A stretch of DNA of 64,000 bases from Prostheceraeus crozeri. Lineage: Eukaryota > Platyhelminthes > Polycladida > Euryleptidae. The stretch is taken from NCBI GenBank assembly GCA_907163375.1, contig CAJQUW010010320.1, positions 186,001 through 250,000 of the forward strand, given 5' to 3'. The notes under the pieces were generated by a model. The model was given only the letters and a program-made list of their open reading frames with translations. It did not search any database and was not told where the DNA came from. Shown here piece by piece: positions 23,428-35,600 of the stretch (within the stretch, counting starts at the first letter, position 1; each line of letters begins with the position of its first letter). The translations under genes were made by a program, and so were the position numbers.

Positions 23428-24465
23428 ATGATAATGAATGTCCTTCAATTCCAGGCAATGACTAACTTGCATGATAAATGATGTCTTTCAATTCCAGGCA
23501 ATGACTAACTTGCATGATAATGAATGTCTTTCAATTCCAGACAATGACTAACTTGCATGATAATGAATGTCTTTCAATTCCAGACAATGACTAACTTGCA
23601 TGATAAATGATGTCTTTCATTTCAAGGCAATGACTAACTTGCATGATAATGATGTCTTTCAATTCCAGGCAATGACTAACTTGCATGATAATGAATGTCT
23701 TTCAATTCCAGACAATGACTAACTTGCATGATAATAAATGTCTTTCAATTCCAGGCAATGACTAACTTGCATGATAATGAATGTCTTTCAATTCCAGACA
23801 ATGACTAACTTGCATGATAAATGATGTCTTTCAATTCCAGGCAATGACTAACTTGCATGATAATGATGACTTTCAATTCCAGGCAATGACTAACTTGCAT
23901 GATAATGAATGTCTTTCAATTCCAGACAATGACTAACTTGCATGATAATGAATGTCTTTCAATTCCAGGCAATGACTAACTTGCATGATAATGAATGTCT
24001 TTCAATTCCAGACAATGACTAACTTGCATGATAATGATGACTTTCAATTCCAACAATGACTAACTTGCATGATAATGAATGTCTTTCAATTCCAGGCAAT
24101 GACTAACTTGCATGATAATAAATGTCTTTCAATTCCAGGCAATGACTAACTTGCATGATAATAAATGTCTTTCAATTCCGGGCAATGACTAACTTGCATG
24201 ATAATGATGACTTTCAGTTCCATACAATGACGAACTTGCATGATAATGAATGTCTATCAATTCCAGGCAATGACGAACTTGCATGATAATGATGACTTTC
24301 AATTCCAGGCAATGACTAACTTGCATGATAATAAATGTCTTTCAATTCCAGGCAATGACTAACTTGCATGATAGTGATGACTTTCAATTCCAGGCAATGA
24401 CTAACTTGCATGATAGTGAATGTCTTTCAATTCCAGACAATGACTAACTTGCATGATAAATGATA
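23428..24465. repeat. Satellite array, 24 copies of about 43 bp (unit 1)
   Basis: Head-to-tail units each contain CAATGACTAACTTGCATGAT and TCTTTCAATTCCAG. Periods vary between 41 and 44 bp through small changes in the TGATAATGAATG spacer. Alternation of GGCAATG and GACAATG variants suggests higher-order pairs. On the plus strand each unit resembles a branch point (CTAAC) followed about 31 nt later by a pyrimidine-rich AG. Confidence 0.95.
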
Positions 24466-24644
24466 ACTTTAAATTTATGATACATATCATGAATTATCGC
24501 CACCTCTTTCGATCCGTCTTCTTATTACATCACGTAGTCGTACATCTAATCTGCCACCTTATTCATAACCATTTTATCACTCATATCATCATGGTGAGGA
24601 ATAAGAAGCGATAATATTGACTTAAGGCCCGGTCAAGAGGTAAG

Positions 24645-25735
24645 CAGGGTTTCCGCGGTTATCAATTATCGTTTTTCCAGGAGCCTTTTGATGAAATTTC
24701 CAGGAGTTTTACATAATTGGATTTACAAACGGATTTTACATAATTCGTGATATAGCAAATACAAGTTCTTTGTATTACATAATATTCAGGTGATAAAACA
24801 ACTGACTTTGCAATAACTTTAACGCACGTTTTCACTTCAGCCTTAATACGAATCCCGGAGGAATCTCACCAGTCTTTATAATTCATGAACTCTGGTCCTG
24901 ATAAGAAATTTATGATTTGTAGCGCTTTATATATTTCAGTCACACTCGGAGTGCGATGTCCCAGTGTGCTCAAACGCATTTGGTCCACCAATCCTCGGTA
25001 TTTCTAAGTATACATGGATAGCAAAAATCTAGACAAATAATCTGATAAATAAGGATTTGACATGTTTATGTCAATTCATCTTCAAATTTGTTCATTGTCC
25101 ATCCAGCGTATCCTCTCAATATAATTTTCGGCGATATAAAAGAAGCAGTTGAAGAAATCTAACAATGACATTGCTGCGTAAATGTTGTTGTATATCGTCA
25201 GTCGTGTCATCCCAAAACATCATTAATATTATATTAGTAAAAACTTAAAGCTGTGTGTGGTGCGCCGTTGCATCTATTCTTTTGTTTGCAGGGGTTCTCC
25301 CGCAGATGCACCGAAATGTACCAATTCCGATTAAATTGATTGCTTTACTGTGACGCATAAATTATAATCAATGACAGGAATTTTCCGCGGAGCGCGGAAT
25401 AAAAACGGAGAAAACGCGGAAATCTTCATGTTCATTGAGAAATGGCGAATACTCGTCTTCCAGATACCTGTGACAATGAATAGCCAGTTTACATGAACAT
25501 TGTCAGTGATGTATCCAGTGCAAGTCATCCGATTCAATTTTGGCGAGCGGCTGCAAACCAGGTACCAAACTTAGCAGCAAAAGCAATTCTTCTTTTGCAG
25601 TTGCCGATCAACTCATCTGATATTGAGCGGTCTTTCAACAACTACAAACTCATTTTCTCTCCGCCGTACCCAAATCTAAGATCAGCCAACTTATTTAACA
25701 TAATGAAACTTTACTTAAATGAACAAGAGTGATGT
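24645..25735 (+). mobile_element. hAT remnant inserted in the BEL 3' LTR (unit 1)
   Basis: The left end starts CAGGGTTTCCGCGG at 24645, directly inside the LTR; LTR sequence resumes near 25785. A related CAGGAATTTTCCGCGG lies at about 25374. The coding remnant of a hAT C-terminus lies near the right side. The right terminal repeat is not visible, and about 130 bp of LTR is missing at the site compared with the 5' LTR. Confidence 0.5.
25493..25732 (+). pseudogene. hAT transposase C-terminal dimerisation fragment (unit 1)
   Basis: A frame of 79 codons with FWRAAANQVPNLAAKAILLL, then LPINSSDIERSFNNYKLIF and NLFNIMKLYLN. This is the hAT C-terminal dimerisation block, in which a small residue, S/T, E-R and a following hydrophobic helix are conserved (compare STTAAIERSFSQLKSLL in the hAT at 6-8 kb). 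The catalytic core and DNA-binding finger are missing. The identical protein fragment in the duplicate shows that no substitution affecting it has accumulated since the duplication. Confidence 0.7.
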
Positions 25736-26395
25736 GTTGTACTATGATAGTTTGATCATGTTTTAATTAAAACAATATCTTTAAAGAGAAACACGCGTAT
25801 CTTCTGAAAGAACAGACAAAAGTCACAGAAGTTAACACACACAATCCATCACATCCTCCCTCCTTGATTAACGTAGGTTAATCAGAACGTCACTCTAGCA
25901 CATACAACCGATTGAGAGGACGATGGATAGTAGAGTTCTGAGTTTTGATCTCACAAACACGAACGCGTCCATCTCTTCCGTTAATCAGTCTCGTCACACG
26001 CCCAAGCGGCCACTTAAGACGAGGAATTCTAACACCATCAGGTGGGGCCATGAGGACTGTATCATTTAAGTAAAGACCGCGGTAACGTTCAGAGCGATGT
26101 AGGCGCCGCCAAGATTGCAGCGAAGTCAAGTACTCCCTCTGCCATCGGGTCCATAGGTGGGTTGAGATCATCTGGCGATGATCGTGTAGCTTGACGAGTC
26201 TCTCACGGGTTGATTCACCGACTTGTGAGACTGCAGGAAAACAGGAACGCGAGAGTGGTGCAGGAGATCAAGTGACACCGTATGATGGAATTGTGCGGGA
26301 GAGAGAGCAGAGCTCTCCGTATTCGCAAGAAACCGCTTAGAGGAAATAGCGGGGCCTGAGCGAGTGAGAATCATCCTCTCCGTTCGAAACAACCG

Positions 26396-26690
26396 CTATA
26401 GGAATGTTGCGGCTGGTAGTGAGATCATCTCACCGTTCGCAGAACCGTAGAGAAATGGGCTGGAGTGAGACATCCTCCCGTTCGAAGAACCGTAGAGGAA
26501 ATGGGCTGGAGTGAGATCATCCTCTCCGTTCGAAGAACCGTAGAGGGAATGGGCGGGAGTGAGATCATCCTCTCCGTTCGCAGAACCGTAGAGGAAATGG
26601 GCTGGAGTGAGATCATCCTCTCCGTTCGAAGAACCGTAGAGGGAATGGGCGGGAGTGAGATCATCCTCTCCGTTCGAAGTTAGAGATCGG
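26396..26690. repeat. About 60-bp minisatellite within the BEL integrase region, unit 1
   Basis: About five tandem copies of a unit with GAACCGTAGAGGAAATGGGC and GAGATCATCCTCTCCGTTCG. Only about two copies remain at the matching place in unit 2 (about 33090-33190). The length change therefore arose after, or was lost after, the segmental duplication. Confidence 0.85.
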
Positions 26691-28225
26691 CGATTGATGC
26701 TGTTCTCCAATGCCACCAGGACGGTGACTAGTTCGCTGCATGAGAGAGAAACGTTGCCCAATGTTTTCATGCAAGCACGTTTTACTGTTACGACAAGTCT
26801 CTCCGAAAATCCTCCCCACAACGGTGCAGAGGGGAGGCAGAAGGTTCCATCGTAGATTGCTACCATTAAGAATTTTTGATAGCGCAACAAACGCTCGGCC
26901 ATTGTCACTGATGATGTCAAGAGATTCGATTGACCTCGACGGCCGAAAAATCGACGGATGGCCAAGGCGGCTTCTTTGACATCAAGCGAGTTTACAGCTT
27001 TTAGGTGTGAACAGCTTTAGTAATCGCACAAAGGAAAAGTAGCACCCACATTTGGGATTTGCGACGGAGAGTTAGTGGACCGAAGTAATCCAACCCAGTC
27101 TTCTCGAAGGGTCTAGCAGGTTGCGTTCGGAGCGCTAGAAGATCGCCTCCAGGACAATGGACTTTTCTTGATTGAGATGAATTCTCCAGCATCTCGTACA
27201 CGAAGAAATTGTCTTCTTCACAAATTGTCGGCATCGACGAGTCCAGTAGGAGAGATTCACGTCATTGTTGGTAGAACTGACGCCCGTGTGGTAAAGTTTG
27301 TGATGAACATCAAAAACAATCAGGCGGGCTAAGGTTGAGGGTAGAGGTAGCCAAGCAGTGGAGGCTCACCATTTCGGGGTTGGCAGAAGATAATTCCTTT
27401 CTCTTTGTCCAATTCCGGTCGTCCATCAAAGATAGGAGGATTGTTAGGGACTTCAGCTCCCCCTGTGAGAGCAAAGTATTCTCACCAGCCATGCGACCTT
27501 TGACAATCGCAAAGGAGAATTATCATTCCGTTATCTTCTTCTGTCGCTGTAAGATCACCAGTTTGCTTTTGGGCGGTTGAGATGTTTGTAATGAATCACT
27601 TGACCCACGCGATTACTCGAACTGTTTTGCGCAAGGAGCCATATCTTTGGATAGGAAACATATTTTCAATCGAATCAGTGGCTGTCGGGGACGACTCATC
27701 TCGAACGGTGATTGTTGAAGATAAATGAGGACAATCTTGAAGGTATGACGGACCATTGAACCATGTGTAGGAGGCAGGAAGATCGATGGCGCTCATTCCA
27801 CGGCTGGGTAAATCGGCTCGATTGAGTTCTCCTGAGACGTGACTCCAATCGTGCGGACTGGAAATGGTCAGGATCTCCTTCACCCTGTTTCGAACAAACA
27901 CGTCTGAAGGTGGCTTGCGGATCCATCCGAGGACTATCATAGAATCATGCAACTGAGCACGAAGTGACGATAATGGCTGATTTTTCCTGATAAAACACAA
28001 CACTCGAGCAGCCAAAAGTGCAGCCATCAGCTCGAGACGAGGACGAGTCAAGCAAGGCTTCAGAGGAGCAACTCGAGCTCGCGAATATAGGAGGAAAGCA
28101 CTGTCATTGGTTTTCAGGTAAACGCAGGTAGCGTAGGCCATCTTAGAGGCATCTGCGTAGATGTGGAGTTCAGAGTCTGAGTTCAGTGGTACGTGGCGGG
28201 GTACACAAATCGCACTGTAAATCGA

Positions 28226-29396
28226 ATAGCCAATTGGCAACAAACACTGTGCAGCGACTTACTTTCGGTGGAGCCATACATACCTGTTGGACATAGTTTG
28301 AGTATACGGTATATAGGAACATGCTAATCTTAATAGAACATATGCAATTAGAATATGAAATCAGTTTTGTGAAACATGTACATAATAGACGCATGAATAT
28401 CTGGTAATTAACCCTCATTGATGAGCTGCTAGAAATTAATCGCATCAATAAAATAATATTGTGATATAGGGCCTATGCCTTCACTAAATCACAGTCATTT
28501 ACATATTTGCGTTTGAGTCTCATATACAAACAGGCCCATCGTTAGAGTTAGGCCTCTATCAGACTAGGTCTTTTTTCAGAAGACATAGTAACACAACGTA
28601 GCTACATAATCAATGCATATTGGCCATGCTACATGAAAGGATGAAAAAATAATAATTGTTGTAAAAAATCAATATATTGAAATCTTGAACAGGTAGTTTA
28701 AAGGCATTATACATGACATAGGACTACATCTCGCATTTCTACTCATCAATTAAACAAGACAACATGCCGGCCCGTATTTGTAAGAAAATACATTAGGAAT
28801 ACAAGAAAAGACACTCAGGAATAGGTGCTGTGAAGACAGCCAAGCGCATTGATATTAAAGCACACTCTTTAAATTTAAAAAAGATACGGAAACTCACACC
28901 GTAGGATGATTAGAGAAAATTTGAAACAACAAAAAACTGCCAGGCTAGCGACCTATCACGTGTGGGATGTCTGTTATCCCTCATCCCCGTCCAGTACAGA
29001 TTTCAAAAGGTTTATGCTGGCCTGGGTATCTCTACTCCTTAACGAACATTCTTGACGTCAGCTATCAACAAGCAAGCAATGGATAGCTTCGCTCCTGAAA
29101 TGAAAGTGATTGTGTAGTCCAGCACGCCCTAGATTTATGCAGTGAGACAGACTACACCTTTATTGAAAATAAATCTATGTGATCATTTAGGTTACACACA
29201 TTGTAAGTCTGTAATTTGAAAAAAGTGAACCGAGTTGTAGTGAAAACCTGATTTCGAGCTGTTTACAACTACAAAAACCAAGTTAATTTTTCTCAGATCT
29301 CTCATCCGCACAGAATCATGATATTTTACAAGATCTCCGCGCACGCGCAGCTCAACCCCCTCATCCGCGCAGCAGTAGCAACGCTGTATGGGTCAC
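28226..29396 (-). mobile_element. Truncated duplicate of the 18.4-22.5 kb hAT
   Basis: Contains only the first codons of the transposase, the 5' noncoding region and the terminal repeat CAGCGTTGCTACTG (complement ending at 29396), followed by the TATGGG flank. It was generated by the tandem duplication and not by transposition, since it lacks a second end and has a unique joint at 28226. Confidence 0.85.
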
Positions 29397-30356
29397 CTCA
29401 CTGTAAGCCATACTTTTTAACCTGAAAATCAATTTTCGAGTATATGTGAACGAAAACATTCTAAATAAGAACATATGGTGCTTCTAACTGCCCAATTAAT
29501 TTTTTCAATTTGTTTACCCCAAATTACTTTTTTACGAAAATTCGAGCGCTATTTTTGTATATATGTTTTTTCTGCTGAGCAAGTCATGTTTGAGCACCAA
29601 TTGAGATTTTGATTGTGCAGATGTAGCATGGTTAACCATCTTTAAAAAAAACGGTTGGCTGAAATAAGCTCACATATTTTAGTGTCGGTTGAATTTGTAA
29701 ATATACTTGTGATGGGGAGTTATGTGCCGGCGAATGTGGGGTGTTATGGGCCACCACACAATTCACCGCAATACTTTGAAACTCGCCAAAAAATTATTTT
29801 CCTACATTCTACTCAAGCGCAGGTATAGCCAACAGGAAAATAATTCCAGTACGTTGTTGTGAAAGGTTACCGAATGTTAAAGTGATGTAAGCAACAAGAA
29901 GCCTAGCAAGTTGAGGCTTTGGGTAAAAAAGAGTGATAAGAGTAATAGGTCAAGTTAGCATTTGCAGAGGGCTGCACCTAAGGCATGTCATCTTAGGATC
30001 GGATAGTATTGGATTGCCATATCATCTCATTTCTCTGTTTCTACTGATTACTCTGTATTTAACCATATACCTGATGCTGTGGATTTTAAGTATCAACGTG
30101 AATTTGGTACAAACCTTATTGGATTCTAACCTTGATAACTTCATAATTCTATCTGATTAAATGCATGCGAACTGTATATGTGTTCTTGCATTATATATTG
30201 ACCGGCTCTCCAAAACTTATACGTAAAATTTATAAATAAACTGTGATTGTTGTCCGAACGAGAACTAAATCTAGAGAAAAAACCAGTGCTGTAACTAGAA
30301 CATATTTCTTAATGTGGATTTCAAGACTTTAAAACGTGCCTTCGCAAAGTGATTTT

Positions 30357-31394
30357 GATGATAATGAATGTCTTTCAATTCCAGGCAATGACTAACTTGC
30401 ATGATAAATGATGTCTTTCAATTCCAGGCAATGACTAACTTGCATGATAATGAATGTCTTTCAATTCCAGACAATGACTAACTTGCATGATAATGAATGT
30501 CTTTCAATTCCAGACAATGACTAACTTGCATGATAAATGATGTCTTTCATTTCCAGGCAATGACTAACTTGCATGATAATGATGTCTTTCAATTCCAGGC
30601 AATGACTAACTTGCATGATAATGAATGTCTTTCAATTCCAGACAATGACTCACTTGCATGATAATAAATGTCTTTCAATTCCAGGCAATGACTAACTTGC
30701 ATGATAATGAATGTCTTTCAATTCCAGACAATGACTAACTTGCATGATAAATGATGTCTTTCAATTCCAGGCAATGACTAACTTGCATGATAATGATGAC
30801 TTTCAATTCCAGGCAATGACTAACTTGCATGATAATGAATGTCTTTCAATTCCAGACAATGACTAACTTGCATGATAATGAATGTCTTTCAATTCCAGGC
30901 AATGACTAACTTGCATGATAATGAATGTCTTTCAATTCCAGACAATGACTAACTTGCATGATAATGATGACTTTCAATTCCAGACAATGACTAACTTGCA
31001 TGATAATGAATGTCTTTCAATTCCAGGCAATGACTAACTTGCATGATAATAAATGTCTTTCAATTCCAGGCAATGACTAACTTGCATGATAATAAATGTC
31101 TTTCAATTCCGGGCAATGACTAACTTGCATGATAATGATGACTTTCAATTCCATACAATGACGAACTTGCATGATAATGAATGTCTTTCAATTCCAGGCA
31201 ATGACGAACTTGCATGATAATGATGACTTTCAATTCCAGGCAATGACTAACTTGCATGATAATAAATGTCTTTCAATTCCAGGCAATGACTAACTTGCAT
31301 GATAGTGATGACTTTCAATTCCAGGCAATGACTAACTTGCATGATAGTGAATGTCTTTCAATTCCAGACAATGACTAACTTGCATGATAAATGA
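30357..31394. repeat. Satellite array, 24 copies of about 43 bp (unit 2)
   Basis: The duplicate of the array at 23428-24465, with the same copy number and nearly the same order of unit variants. The preserved order argues that the array was copied as a block and has not yet been homogenised or resized. Confidence 0.95.
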
Positions 31395-31575
31395 TAACTT
31401 TAAATTTATGATACATATCATGAATTATCGCCACCTCTTTCGATCCGTCTTCTTATTACATCACGTAGTCGTACATCTAATCTGCCACCTTATTCATAAC
31501 CATTTTATCACTCATATCATCATGGTGAGGAATAAGAAGCGATAATATTGACTTAAGGCCCGGTCAAGAGGTAAG

Positions 31576-32690
31576 CAGGGTTTCCGCGGTTATCAATTAT
31601 CGTTTTTCCAGGAGCCTTTTGATGAAATTTCCAGGAGTTTTACATAATTGGATTTACAAACGGATTTTACATAATTCGTGATATAGCAAATACAAGTTCT
31701 TTGTATTACATAATATTCAGGTGATAAAACAACTGACTTTGCAATAACTTTAACGCACGTTTTCACTTCAGCCTTAATACGAATCCCGGAGGAATCTCAC
31801 CAGTCTTTATAATTCATGAACTCTGGTCCTGATAAGAAATTTATGATTTGTAGCGCTTTATATATTTCAGTCACACTCGGAGTGCGATGTCCCAGTGTGC
31901 TCAAACGCATTTGGTCCACCAATCCTCGGTATTTCTAAGTATACATGGATAGCAAAATCTAGACAAATAATCTGATAAATAAGGATTTGACATGTTTATG
32001 TCAATTCATCTTCAAATTTGTTCATTGTCCATCCAGCGTATCCTCTCAATATAATTTTCGGCGATATAAAAGAAGCAGTTGAAGAAATCTAACAATGACA
32101 TTGCTGCGTAAATGTTGTTGTATATCGTCAGTCGTGTCATCCCAAAACATCATTAATATTATATTAGTAAAAACTTAAAGCTGTGTGTGGTGCGCCGTTG
32201 CATCTATTCTTTTGTTTGCAGGGGTTCTCCCGCAGATGCACCGAAATGTACCAATTCCGATTAAATTGATGCTTTACTGTGACGCATAAATTATAATCAA
32301 TGACAGGAATTTTCCGCGGAGCGCGGAAAAACGGAGAAAACGCGGAAATCTTCATGTTCATTGAGAAATGGCGAATACTCGTCTTCCAGATACCTGTGAC
32401 AATGAATAGCCAGTTTACATGAACATTGTCAGTGATGTATCCAGTGCAAGTCATCCGATTCAATTTTGGCGAGCGGCTGCAAACCAGGTACCAAACTTAG
32501 CAGCAAAAGCAATTCTTCTTTTGCAGTTGCCGATCAACTCATCTGATATTGAGCGGTCTTTCAACAACTACAAACTCATTTTCTCTCCGCCGTACCCAAA
32601 TCTAAGATCAGCCAACTTATTTAACATAATGAAACTTTACTTAAATGAACAAGAGTGATGTGTTGTACTATGATAGTTTGATCATGTTTT
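31576..32690 (+). mobile_element. hAT remnant inserted in the BEL 3' LTR (unit 2)
   Basis: The duplicate of 24645-25735, with CAGGGTTTCCGCGG at 31576 and the same C-terminal transposase fragment at 32419-32658. Differences are a few single-base indels. Confidence 0.5.
32419..32658 (+). pseudogene. hAT transposase C-terminal dimerisation fragment (unit 2)
   Basis: The duplicate of the fragment at 25493-25732, with the identical 79-residue translation including SSDIERSFNNYKLIF. Confidence 0.7.
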
Positions 32691-35600
32691 AATTAAAACA
32701 ATATCTTTAAAGAGAAACACGCGTATCTTCTGAAAGAACAGACAAAAGTCACAGAAGTTAACACACACAATCCATCACATCCTCCCTCCTTGATTAACGT
32801 AGGTTAATCAGAACGTCACTCTAGCACATACAACCGTTTGAGAGGACGATGGATAGTAGAGTTCTGAGTTTTGATCTCACAAACACGAACGCGTCCATCT
32901 CTTCCGTTAATCAGTCTCGTCACACGCCCAAGCGGCCACTTAAGACGAGGAATTCTAACACCATCAGGTGGGGCCATGAGGACTGTATCATTTAAGTAAA
33001 GACCGCGGTAACGTTCAGAGCGATGTGGGCGCCGCCTAGATTCATCGACTTGTGAGACTGCAGGAAAACAGGAACGCGAGAGTGGTGCAGGAGAAGAACC
33101 GTAGAGGGAATGGGCGGCAGTGAGATCATCCTCTCCGTTCGCAGAACCGTAGAGGGAATGGGCGGGAGTGAGATCATCCTCTCCGTTCGAAGTTAGAGAT
33201 CGGCGATTGATGCTGTTCTCTAATGCCGCCAGGACGGTGACTAGTTCGCTGCATGAGAGAGAAACGTTGCCCAATGTTTTCATGCAAGCACGTTTTACTG
33301 TTCCGACCAGTCTCTCCCAAAATCCTCCCCACAAGGGTGCAGAGGGAGGCAGAAGATTCCATCGTAGATTGCCACCATTAAGAATTTTTGATAGCGCAAC
33401 AAACGCTCGGCCATTGTCACTGATGATGTCAAGAGATTCGATTGACCTCGACGGCCGAAAAATCGACGGATGGCCAAGGCGGCTTCTTTGACATCAAGCG
33501 AGTTTACAGCTTTTAGGTGTGAACAGCTTTAGTAATCGCACAAGTGAAAAGTAGCACCCACATTTTGGATTTGCGACGGAGAGTTAGTGGACCGAAGTAA
33601 TCCAACCCAGTCTTCTCGAAGGGTCTAGCAGGTTGCGTTCGGAGCGCTGGAAGATCGCCTCCAGGACAATGGACTTTTCTTGATTGAGATGAATTCTCCA
33701 GCATCTCGTACACGAAGAAATAGTCTTCTTCACAAATTGTCGGCATCGGCGAGTCCAGCAGGAGAGATTCACGTCATTGTTGGTAGAACTGACGCCCGTG
33801 TGGTAAAGTTTGTGATGAACATCAAAAACAATCAGGCGGGCCAAGGTTGAAGGTAGAGGTAGCCACGGCAGTGGAGGCTCACCATTTCGGGGTTGGCAGA
33901 AGATAATTCCTTTCTCTTTGTCCAATTCCGGTCGTCCATCGAAGATAGGAGGATTGTTAGGGACTTCAGCTCCCCCTGTGAGAGCAGTATTCTCGCCAGC
34001 CATGTGACCTTTGACAATCGCGAAGGAGAATTATCATTCCGTTATCTTCTTCTGTCGCTGTAAGATCACCAGTTTGCTTTTGGGCGGTTGAGATGTTTGT
34101 AATGAATCACTTGACCTACGCGATTACTCAAACTGCTTTGCGCAAGGAGCTATATCTTTGGATAGGAAACATATTTTCAATCGAATCAGTGGCTGTCGGG
34201 GACGACTCATCTCGAACGGTGATTGTTGAAGATAAATGAGGACAATCTTGAAGGTATGACGGACCATTGAACCATGTGTGGGAGGCAGGAAGATCGATGG
34301 CGCTCATTCCACGGCTGGGTAAATCGGCTGGATTGAGTTCTCCTGAGACGTGACTCCAATAGTGCGGGCTGGAAATGGTCAGGATCTCCTTCACCCTGCT
34401 TCGAACAAACACGTCTGAAGGTGGCTTGCGGATACATCAGAGGACTATCATAGAATCGGAGTACAACTGAGCACGAAGTGACGATAATGGCTGATTTTCC
34501 TTGATAAAACACAACACTCGAGCAGCCAAAAGTGCAGCCATCAGCTTGAGACGAGAAAGAGTCAAGCAAGGCTTCAGAGGAGCAACTCGAGCTCGCGAAT
34601 ATAGGAGGAAGGCACTGTCATTGGTTTTCAGGTAAACGCAGGAAGCGTAGGCCATCTTAGAGGCATCTGCGTAGATGTGGAGTTCAGAGTCTGAGTTCAG
34701 TGGCACGTGGCGGGGTACACAAATCGCACTGTAAATCGAATCTTCTTGAAGACAGTTGCATTCTTCTTGATCCTTGGAGGAGAGAGGCCCATCCCAATCA
34801 TTGCAGGATCTCCAAAGACTTTGCAATAATATTCGAAGCCTGATTGCCCACGGCGACGCTAAACCAAGTGGATCGAATAGTTGAGCTACGGCCGAGGCTA
34901 CTTGGCGACGAGTAGTCGCAGGTGATAGGCTCAAGGAGATGGATAAGCTGTCACTAGAAGGAGTCCAGTAAAGGCCAAGCACTTTGCGAGAGTTAGGAGG
35001 TGCCTCTCATGTCCACGTCTTCAATACGTTGATGGTTGACAGGAACTTCCGAAGATTCATTCCTGCTTCAGCGAATTTGGATTGGGCAAATTCTTTAAAC
35101 TGAGTTACATCAGGCACAGTATCGTCTCCAGAGACAACATCGTCCATGTAGAGATCATTGCGAAGCTTCACATTGAAGTCAGAAGAATCGGCGTAGTCAG
35201 ATGAACTCGGAGAACTTCGAGTAGGAGTTAAGGTCCACAGGAATGAACAAAAGGGACGCGCGCGAATTGGCTCACTCGTTTGCGGTTAAGTTTATCGAAC
35301 CACACAATCTTCAAGTAAATTCGATCCTCGGGTCTGACGCCTATCATGTGGAAAACCTTCTCAACACTTGCCACTAGGGGGCCTCGATGACAACGAAAAC
35401 GTAGGAGGATAGCTGTCAAGTCAGATAGGAGATTCGCCCCTGGTTGAAGACAGTCGTTGAGAGACGGACCTTTCCATGGCTTCGCGGAGGCGTCGCAAAT
35501 GATCTTCTGTTTTCCGTTTTGGTAAACAGCGTGATGAAATTTCCACCATCTTCGGAGGCTGGTTCTAGAATTCCAAGCTTGAGGTAATCTTCGAGGGTTT

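Larger units (their letters stand above)
21291..28225. repeat. Tandem segmental duplication, unit 1
   Basis: This 6.9-kb unit is repeated directly as unit 2 with few differences. It begins inside the N-terminal coding region of the hAT transposase (ATAGCCAATTGGC at 21291) and ends inside the BEL fossil (AATCGAAT at 28227), with AT shared at the joint. It holds the hAT end, the satellite, the BEL 3' LTR with its hAT insert, and part of BEL pol. It is about 420 bp longer than unit 2, mainly because of a tandem expansion at 26396-26690. Confidence 0.92.
24593..28227 (-). mobile_element. BEL/Pao fossil, duplicated 3' half (unit 1)
   Basis: The minus-strand 3' part of a BEL/Pao LTR retrotransposon: RNase H and integrase-region remains, a polypurine tract (AAGGAGGGAGGA on the minus strand, just above 25854), and a 3' LTR at 24593-25853 that carries an insertion. 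It ends abruptly at the duplication joint near 28227, so the 5' half is absent from this copy. It is a broken fossil with many breaks. Confidence 0.8.
28226..34740. repeat. Tandem segmental duplication, unit 2
   Basis: A direct copy of 21291-28225, starting with ATAGCCAATTGGC and running to AATCGAA at 34740, after which the sequence continues uniquely into the rest of BEL pol. Differences from unit 1 are mainly single-base indels and a few substitutions (for example around 29725 against 22793). Both units have 24 satellite copies. Confidence 0.92.

Noticed and set aside
23428-24465. Regularly repeated units that might be taken for a CRISPR array
   Set aside because: Units run head to tail with no unique spacers, no cas genes are near, and the DNA is eukaryotic. 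It is a satellite.
26465-26683. Repetitive plus-strand frame in the minisatellite
   Set aside because: Its periodic peptide only reflects the 60-bp DNA repeat on the strand opposite to the BEL fossil.
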